From: Membranipora membranacea
Lineage: Eukaryota; Bryozoa; Gymnolaemata; Cheilostomatida; Membraniporidae
Reading direction: 5' to 3'
Assembly (NCBI GenBank): GCA_914767715.1
Contig: OU612071.1
Location: 13,439,493 to 13,499,492 of the forward strand
Length of the DNA: 60,000 nucleotides
The position numbers and the translations under genes are program-made. Below, piece after piece: positions 53,536-60,000 of this stretch. The notes beneath the pieces were generated by a model. The model did no database searches. It had not been told where the DNA came from and saw only the letters and a list, made by a program, of their open reading frames with translations. The stretch's first letter is position 1. Every line of letters starts with the position of its first letter.

Positions 53536-54240
53536 ATGGAGTACCTGTGTGACATTTTTTATAACAGTAAAACTACACAAGGAATATTTTTCAGACTTCA
53601 GCAAGGCTTTGACACCATCAACCATGATATTTTAATTAAAAGATTGCCTTTTTATAATTTTAAAAAGGATGTATGTAATTTGCTGAAATCTTATTTAGAA
53701 AACGGAAAGCAATTTGTCAAAATCAGCGATCATTTCAGTATAATGAAATAGGTCGATATAGGAATCCGGATCAGAGATCCGTAATAGGTCCAATTTTATA
53801 TTTAATATTAATTAATGATTTGGTTATATCCGCGCCAATGTTTAAATATATTCTCTTTGCCGACGACACAAATATATCTTTCCAATGCTCACGAAATTAA
53901 AAAAAGGTCATACAATTGAACGATGGTGCTTGAGTAATGAATTGATTTTAAACTATACAAAAACAAACAAATTTTAGATCCTGAACAGTACCATATAAAA
54001 CTTGGAAATCAGGTTTTAAAGACAAAAAAATAGCACTTCATTTCTCGGCATTCACCTTGATGAGAGCATAGTTATGAAAACAAATATTTTAAAAGTTTGT
54101 CGGAAATTGAAGCACATCCTATTTTTAATGCGTTGTGTACAACCATATCATGATATTCATACAATGATCAAATTGTATAACACATTGTTTTATCCACATT
54201 AAATTTATGGTATTGAGTTTTATGGTCATGTAGCATATTG
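53536..54240 (+). pseudogene. LINE reverse transcriptase fragment
   Basis: QGFDTINHDILIKRLPFYNF, LKSYLENGKQFVKISDHF, a GPILYLILINDL block, ILFADDTNISF and LGIHLDESIVMK-like pieces lie in order with frame breaks. It is decayed, from a family different from the other LINEs here. Confidence 0.75.
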
Positions 54241-54424
54241 TCATCTAAATCACACCTATTCACTTCAAAAATCCGCCCACATAGCTATGTGACCTCTTTC
54301 TTTTCTGTGTATCAAATTGTGCCCATTGAAATGATTGTTAAATACAGTAAATTGTTACTTTTTAATAATAATGGCGAGTTAGAAATCAAAACCCCGGCCA
54401 TAACAGCCACTTGGTGCAAACCTG

Positions 54425-54670
54425 TTGAATTCATACCAACTGGGGGAGGAGGGGGGGAGGCTCCTTTTGCCTTGCGTGAGAGTTTGGCGTCGTCGCTGCG
54501 GGGTGTGGTTCGAATCTTGCCAAGTAGGCTGCGTGTCAGGGCTAGCCTTGTGGAAAGTAGGCTTCATTGTCCTGACATGGTCGCCTCACTATTCCTGGAC
54601 TTATCCTACCATGCCGCTGCTTTATTTTATTTCACTATTTTAGTGCATTTATTTGAAATACAATAAATTG
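54425..54670 (+). mobile_element. Probable tRNA-derived SINE
   Basis: GGTTCGAATCTTGCC (B-box-like) at about 54508 lies after a GC-richer head, followed by a body and an ATTTGAAATACAATAAATTG tail. The A-box is poorly kept. Confidence 0.45.
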
Positions 54671-55144
54671 TTGCAGAAAAAAAATGATAGATTTTCCTTT
54701 CCTCTGTAGGCTAGCCCTCTGGCCTGCAGCCATTGACTTCACACGTTATGTCAATGTTATGTCAACAAATAATCTTTTAAACAATATTATAGCGTCCTGT
54801 TAAAACAGCTTACCTTCAACCTTGGTTGCCACCACGGCCGTCAGTTTATTCAAAATTCATTCTTCCCAACATTATTTTTCACAGGTAACACGATAATATT
54901 TTTTCTGTCAATCTACTATTTAGTTTTTTTTTCTTCTCAAGGCTTATATTGTAAAACATTCTTTGAGAATGAAAATTCTTCCAATAAAGTATTAAAAAAC
55001 AAATGTGTGCATTCAACATATTATTGAAATGATTTCAATAGGTTCCTAATTGATGTATGAACGAGCAGCACAATAAACATAAAGAGTAATTTCCAGAATA
55101 GATATGATGCCATTACTAAACTATATGGCTTACCATCTGACGTT

Positions 55145-55435
55145 ACACATTTGATGATAGCAAATACAAAACCAGATTTACGATTTACGATCTAGTCTGA
55201 AATCTGAATTTTTTGGATAAAATATAGGAGCTGATATCGGTAATGGTAATGGTGACAGCAAAACGGGATGAGGATAGTAAAACCAGAACCATGAGGAGGG
55301 ATCAATCAATAAGTGCTGTTTGCGCGTGCTCAAAACCAATAGGATTCGTCCCATCCCGACTGTTGACCCGGTACGCATTCCTTACCATCATCATGGTAAG
55401 GAACGAATATTTGTACGCCTTAATTGGCAATTGGG
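55145..55435 (-). repeat. Right-arm inner unique domain
   Basis: Inverted partner of 49112-49415, with a small extra duplication around 55383-55410 (GGTAAGGAA). Confidence 0.85.
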
Positions 55436-55760
55436 TGATGACCAAATGTTATTGGCAATTTATGATTGGCAAAATGTCTTTGGCAAAATATGATTGGCAA
55501 AATGAGACTGGCAAAATGTCTTTGGCAAAATGTGACTGGCAAAATGAAATTGGCAAAATGTCTTTGGCAAAATGTGACTGGCAAAATGAGATTGGCAAAA
55601 TGTATTTGGCAAAATGTGATTGGCAAAATAAGATTGGCAAAACATCTTTGGCGAAATGTGATTGGCAAAATAAGATTGGCGAAATGTCCTTGGCAAAATG
55701 TGATTGGCGATTTGTGATTGGCAAAACATAGCATTGGCAAAATTTACATTGGCGAAATGT
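55436..55760 (-). repeat. Right-arm minisatellite, 14-bp units
   Basis: About 23 units of GTGATTGGCAAAAT, GTCTTTGGCAAAAT and variants, the reverse complement of the left-arm array and the outer domain of the right arm. Confidence 0.9.
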
Positions 55761-55910
55761 AGCGGATTCCTTACTCAAAGCCTACTACACTTTTGGTTGA
55801 CAAATACTTTTGGGATAAAACATCGGGTCCAGCAACTTCAACTCATCCCAACATTGGATGCTGAGAAAGTGGCAATATATCACTTGAAATAATATGTTTA
55901 GACAACTTAC

Positions 55911-55994
55911 CTTACATTCTGAGTTAGCTTCAGAATCACTGTCAGCAAAAAAAAGCTGTAAATTCTTATCAACATGGTGAAACTCGCTATCCAT
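55911..55994 (-). CDS. Candidate first exon (MDSEF, acidic), may belong with 47087-47297
   Basis: ATG at 55994-55992 opens MDSEFHHVDKNLQLFFADSD and SEANSEC, ending TGTAAG/GTAAGT in phase 0. It has a strong donor and the same acidic style as the relic at 47087-47297, which lies downstream on the same strand. The foldback element 48820-55770 sits between them, as if inserted into their intron. Confidence 0.35.
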
Positions 55995-55999
55995 AGTAG

Positions 56000-57950
56000 G
56001 AGAGAAGAAATGTATCCTTCCTCTCAGTTCAACATGTCTATACTACACTAACTTAACTATGAGTTACCCTAGAAATACGTTAGAACAGATGTGAAATTTA
56101 ATTCTCTTTCTATTGGTTGAATCTATTTTGGCATTAGGTAACCCTAGATACAAGATTTCTAACATTAAACAGTAGGGTATCCCTGTCGACTTTTCTCGCC
56201 GGCAACAGGGGGCACCTCCTAAAATCTCGGCAAAAATCTCGCCCATGACATGCAAAGAGTTAAAATACTGGCTAGACCCTTTTTGTATGTACATGTATTT
56301 TCATTGCACCGTTGCACTTTTGTTATCTGCGAGTTATAACATCACTATAACTATTCTAGGTATATGTAAGACCCGTTCGCCGCCACTATTCACAAGCCAA
56401 GTCCCTGTGTCAGCTATACTTCCTGTATTTTTTAACTCAGTAAGTGTAAATGCATAATTATTTTGATATAAATTATAATATATTGTAATCTGCTTGATGA
56501 TAAATTCATGCCGCAATTTGATGTATATGTATTTATTTGACATTCTTTGTAATGCATTGTGTTTTAGCTGATGCCGGTTAAATATTTACACTCTCTCACA
56601 TGTTATATATACAACTCTCTCTTTGATGTATTTATATCTTGATCTCAATTTAAATCTGGATTTAGCTAATAATTGTAAGTTTATTTTGTGGCAATTGTAA
56701 TACCTAATTTATATCACATTCCTTTAGTAAATCATTTGTGGCATGTATTTTCTTGTGGCGTTTTTGTTTTGCTTTGTAAATGCAGTAAGTTGTGATGAGA
56801 AACTTTCTACTGTTATTACAATTTTATTTATGCATGGCATTTTTGATCCAAAGCTTTTTCCATGTATAACTCCCTAATAATTATGTTGTTTATTATAGAG
56901 CACAAATCCAACGCACAATAGAAAAAAAGAAAATTCCACCAAATGTTCCGTTGCTACGTAGTTTAACCAGTGCAATTGATGATCCGAGTACAAAATTGAT
57001 GCACACGTTGTAATAAAATTAAGCAGGGAAAGTAAACAATCAGCTTGGCTGAATGAAAATGTACATGCTTTCCCCCCAATTGCAAAGAACAATCCATCTG
57101 ACGCTGTGAATGGAATGAAAGAGCTGCATAACTTGCATCATTTTAAAACTAGTTTTTTTCTTTTCCCACTTATCAGCGAGATAGCAAAATGAACACCAAA
57201 TGCCGATTTGTCAATTTCTCGTTTTACATGTTCCCTGTTGGATTTGAGAATAGCCATGAAAATGATGGTAATCAACATCCGAAAGGGTTCATGGGTATAG
57301 TTATATTTCAAATTATTTCTGTGCATATTGATTTCATGTAAGCAGCTGCACAAGACATTTTCTATGATTAGTGTCGTCTTGTCTTTCACCTCATATAACA
57401 ATTCAACCCTACCAAATAATTGAATACTTTAATAGCAATGTCATCAGGAAAGACAGCTAGGAATTGCATTGTTGGGTTTTTTAAGCCAGCATTCAAAATA
57501 TAAACTTATCTTTGACCTAGTTCCTCAACCTTTATATTTGACTTATTGCAATGTTATCTGAAATTTTTCAATTCCTTAGAATACATTGCTCTGAATACAG
57601 AGTAAGCAATAATTGATTCGGGACATGGTCGACAGGGCTGCCAATAAATTGCATGGAATAAAAACAAACTTTGTTGAGAATGGCTCGGTGGTCATTAAGG
57701 GCAGCAGGCCCATGCCTAGAGGGCAAGGGATTTTTTTGCAATGAAACCCTAAAATTAAGGGTCCCAGGGATTGCTTGGAGCCATATGACAATGATCAAAA
57801 GCTTACAACATAGTGCTATTTAATTGTTATCCTAGCTTGGAAGCTTGAATATGAGTGCATATTGAATTGGGATGACAAATAATAGGCATGAGTTTAAACC
57901 TAAAGAGAGTAGATTACAATGCTAGAAGAGAGGAGTGAAAAGTTACATAC
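56000..57950. other. Gene B intron, proximal part
   Basis: Possible plus-strand exons at 56365-56449 and 56899-57012 have fair splice borders but do not join into a coherent protein. I could not find the counterpart of receptor A exon 19114-19186 here. Confidence 0.35.
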
Positions 57951-58165
57951 CTTGTAGATTATACTGTTTTTCTTTGAAGAACTTACTTGAAGATTACACC
58001 AAGGACTAGGTGTATAGTAGATCTGGCGGCCATCGTGTTTGCATGTGACATACAACTCGTAGTAGCTCCATTTTGCTAGTCTCTCAAGTTGAAACAAAAA
58101 CTGTCTGACTCTATTCTTAGGATCAAATTCGAAATGGTCATCGAGAATCTTTGGAATAGCTTTAC
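57951..58165 (-). pseudogene. Gene B exon, FN3-like unit 2 first half
   Basis: At 215 nt, phase 1 to 0, it reads AIPKILDDHFEFDPKNR, QFLFQLERLAKWSYYELYV and SPWCNLQ, and ends IIYK/GTATGT. It aligns with A exon 20001-20209. Confidence 0.78.
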
Positions 58166-59013
58166 CTGTAAAACATAAACACAGAACTGACGTTGACCTT
58201 GGTGTCATGTTTTTTTCATGATTTATCTTATTAAACTTATACAGAGCATTTTTTAATTCAACTGAAAGACAATGTTTATGTCAAGGTCAACAGCAAAATA
58301 TATTCATTTTAGCTGCAGTGTAATTATTAAATATCACTGTACCATGTTTCAGTGAACACCGTCCAATTTTCACAGATTTAAAATTACAGTTTCAAATAAG
58401 AAAATGTACATAATATATCTATGCCTATTCACAATTAAACAGCCAGATGATTGTTTCATTTTCAAATGATCAGCTCCTTTGGTGTTGGAGAGAAAGGTGC
58501 GAAGCACTAATCTGAATGATGAAGGGGGACGTTAACTCATGCTGCAGACTACTGAGAATTGAGCTCAATTGATGCATGCAAACTGAGAGCAACATTGCCC
58601 CGAATATCGCGACCATTTTCATTTTTCAGTCAACAGACAGCGATAGAACTTGCAATTTAACCGACATTGGCCAACTGTTACTAGATGTCATTTTGTTAGT
58701 GCAAATTTTCCTCAACATCAGTGTAGATAGTGGCTATATGTCAACCCTGGCACTAATTATTGTTTTGATACTAAAAGCATTATATTTCAGTAAATGAGTA
58801 TTAAGCTGCTGTCATGCTAGAATGGTCCACTGCTGAAGCTCAGTTGAAATCAATATTCGCCGGGTGATCATTTTACACAATCACTGAAGAACACCAATTT
58901 TTTGAACAATTACAATTCAACATGTAAGTATTTAATCAGTTCCCTCCTCATTTTTCTAGTCTATATCATATTTATATCGAGATAGGTTGAGCTTTTTCAT
59001 CTCTGTCTTTGTC

Positions 59014-59235
59014 AGGGCCGTAGTTTAGAAAAAATTATAAGGAAGTCAAAAGTCAGAGGCTAATCCCAAGCATCGCCAGGAAGGGTGCTGCAAGCTCCTC
59101 CCCAAGCAATTTAAGACATATAATTAGCAAATGGACTTCCCAGATGAGCTGATTCTGACAGGAGTACTTTTATGCCACTGTATTTAGCTTTCTAGGGGAG
59201 GCAGTGCCTCTTTGCCTTCCCTATAACTACGGGCC
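59014..59235 (+). mobile_element. GGGCCGTAGTTTAG-type MITE, copy f
   Basis: It begins AGGGCCGTAGTTTAG and ends TATAACTACGGGCCT, and lies about 30 bp from the donor of gene B exon 59266-59431. The body matches copies a, b and d. Confidence 0.75.
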
Positions 59236-59265
59236 TGTTTGTTCTAAATGTAGATTTATCCTCAC

Positions 59266-59431
59266 CTGTATCAATTGTAGTGCTCACAACACCCGATCTT
59301 TCTTCGTTTTCTATGTTCTTCATCCACAGTTTTATTTCAAAATATTGATTAGGCTCAAACTGGGGGCTTGTTAGCAGTAATGACTTGGATCTAGGTCTTG
59401 GATCAAAAGTAACTACTCGTGATTCACCATT
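59266..59431 (-). pseudogene. Gene B exon, FN3-like unit 1 second half
   Basis: At 166 nt, phase 0 to 1, acceptor TTATTTTCAG and donor TACAG/GTGAGG. It reads NGESRVVTFDPRPRSKSLLL, PNQYFEIKLWMKN and VVSTTIDT, aligned with A exon 20554-20734. Confidence 0.78.
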
Positions 59432-60000
59432 CTGAAAATAATAAACATATTTGATCAGAATATAAATATGGATAGATGTTTACGAATAATCTCAACTTCT
59501 TACAAGAAAATATGTATTCTACTACCCTTTATGAGGTAACTTATTTTGTCAGGGCATATCACAATTGCTATCAGTGTTCTAAGTTCAAAGAAACAACTAA
59601 GATACAATATATTGACTGATCAACTATTCATGGGTGAGAGGGTGATAACTTTATTGTCCAGGGAACAGGTAAATACCAACCATAGTACTCAAATACTGTA
59701 TGAAAACTTTTCAGCTGAAGGAAAAAAATATTTATGGCATCTGTAAAATCAAAGCGCCCAGGCTGCTGCTTATTTGACTATATTACTCTTGCGATTGGAA
59801 ATGTATGTGTTTAGGATGTGTTTTTCTTTCAGAGGTGTTGAACCCTTGCGATTCGGAATATCCTTGCAGCAGTCTTGTGTCAACCAAATTCAGGCCTACA
59901 GGCCTAATTATGGAATATTGTTAAAAGTAGATGCTATGATATTATCTAAGTTTGGTGAAACTTGAACATGTCTCTCAGATTGAAAGTGCGCGAAAAATTT
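59432..60000. other. Gene B intron running out of the window
   Basis: No further exon was recognised. The signal peptide and first FN3-like half-exon of gene B should lie beyond 60000. Confidence 0.45.

Larger units (their letters stand above)
48820..55770. mobile_element. Foldback (FB/TU-like) transposon, about 6.95 kb
   Basis: Two inverted arms (about 48820-49415 and 55145-55770) each have an outer array of 14-bp tandem repeats and an inner unique domain. TTACTCAAAG occurs directly outside both ends (48810-48819 and 55771-55780), as a target duplication would. The 5.7-kb centre holds LINE pieces, a 460-bp direct repeat pair, a G-rich minisatellite and a SINE, but no recognised transposase. 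Drosophila FB and sea urchin TU elements have this organisation; FB makes 9-bp duplications. Two separate insertions of one repeat in opposite orientation is the alternative, but does not explain the flanking repeat. Confidence 0.7.
39399..59431 (-). pseudogene. Receptor gene B, paralogue of receptor A (probable pseudogene, 5' end outside window)
   Basis: Exons matching receptor A in order, phase and sequence: 59266-59431, 57951-58165, 43636-43799, 42813-42999, 41685-41838 (membrane helix WVIIGLICSVGLLIAIVGAM), 41261-41271 (11-nt microexon), an uncertain short one near 40599-40612, 40053-40070 and 39399-39418 (EPVAQS, TAG). The counterpart of A exon 19114-19186 was not found within the 14-kb intron. 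Exon 42813-42999 has an in-frame TGA at 42919-42921 where A has GGA. No splice form of the exon near 40.6 kb is both in phase and well supported. The signal peptide exons would be beyond 60 kb. The intron now holds the 6.95-kb foldback element. A read error or allele could explain the TGA, so loss of function is likely, not certain. Confidence 0.75.

Noticed and set aside
56365-57012. Two possible plus-strand exons with splice-like borders
   Set aside because: They can be read in several phases, do not join into a sensible protein, and have no support from any paralogue in the window.

Overview
This window is animal nuclear DNA. It is AT-rich and intron-rich, with GT-AG introns, no operons, no rRNA and no convincing tRNA gene. 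It carries many decayed non-LTR retrotransposons, tRNA-derived SINEs, small inverted-repeat elements and minisatellites. The gene content (a coiled-coil plus fibrinogen-domain protein and multi-FN3-like receptors) suggests a marine invertebrate. A tunicate or similar deuterostome would fit, but the sequence does not prove it. All gene models were assembled by eye from splice sites, intron phase and comparison of paralogues within the window.

Layout. (1) 0.5-4.8 kb, + strand: the 3' six exons of a fibrinogen-related (FReD) gene with an upstream coiled-coil exon; the 5' end lies outside the window. (2) 5.8-9.3 kb, - strand: a decayed RTE-like LINE with endonuclease and reverse transcriptase remains. 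(3) 11.8-23.5 kb, - strand: receptor gene A, a 13-exon type I membrane protein with a signal peptide, about three FN3-like modules, one transmembrane helix and a basic tail. Its exon lengths sum to 1338 nt, exactly 446 codons, and it includes two 11-nt microexons and one GC-AG intron. (4) 24-32 kb: a G/T-rich minisatellite, then an LTR-flanked element containing a CR1/L2-like LINE, which itself contains a 701-bp inverted-repeat transposon with 9-bp target duplications. (5) 32-35.5 kb: two weakly supported small gene models on opposite strands (C and D), with SINE and LINE debris. (6) 36.7-38.4 kb: another decayed LINE. (7) 39.4-59.4 kb, - strand: gene B, the paralogue of gene A. Its exons match A in order, phase and sequence, but it has an in-frame TGA, one exon I could not find and an uncertain tail exon, so it is probably a pseudogene. 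Its 5' exons are outside the window.

The most unusual object is at 48820-55770, inside the largest intron of gene B. It is a roughly 6.95-kb foldback element. Each arm is about 600 bp, with an outer array of 14-bp tandem repeats and an inner unique domain, and a perfect 10-bp direct repeat flanks the two ends. This is the architecture of Drosophila FB and sea urchin TU elements.

Functionally, genes A and B look like a locally duplicated family of FN3-type surface receptors beside a secreted-type fibrinogen-domain lectin gene. Such proteins serve in recognition or adhesion in invertebrates, but no ligand or pathway can be read from the DNA.
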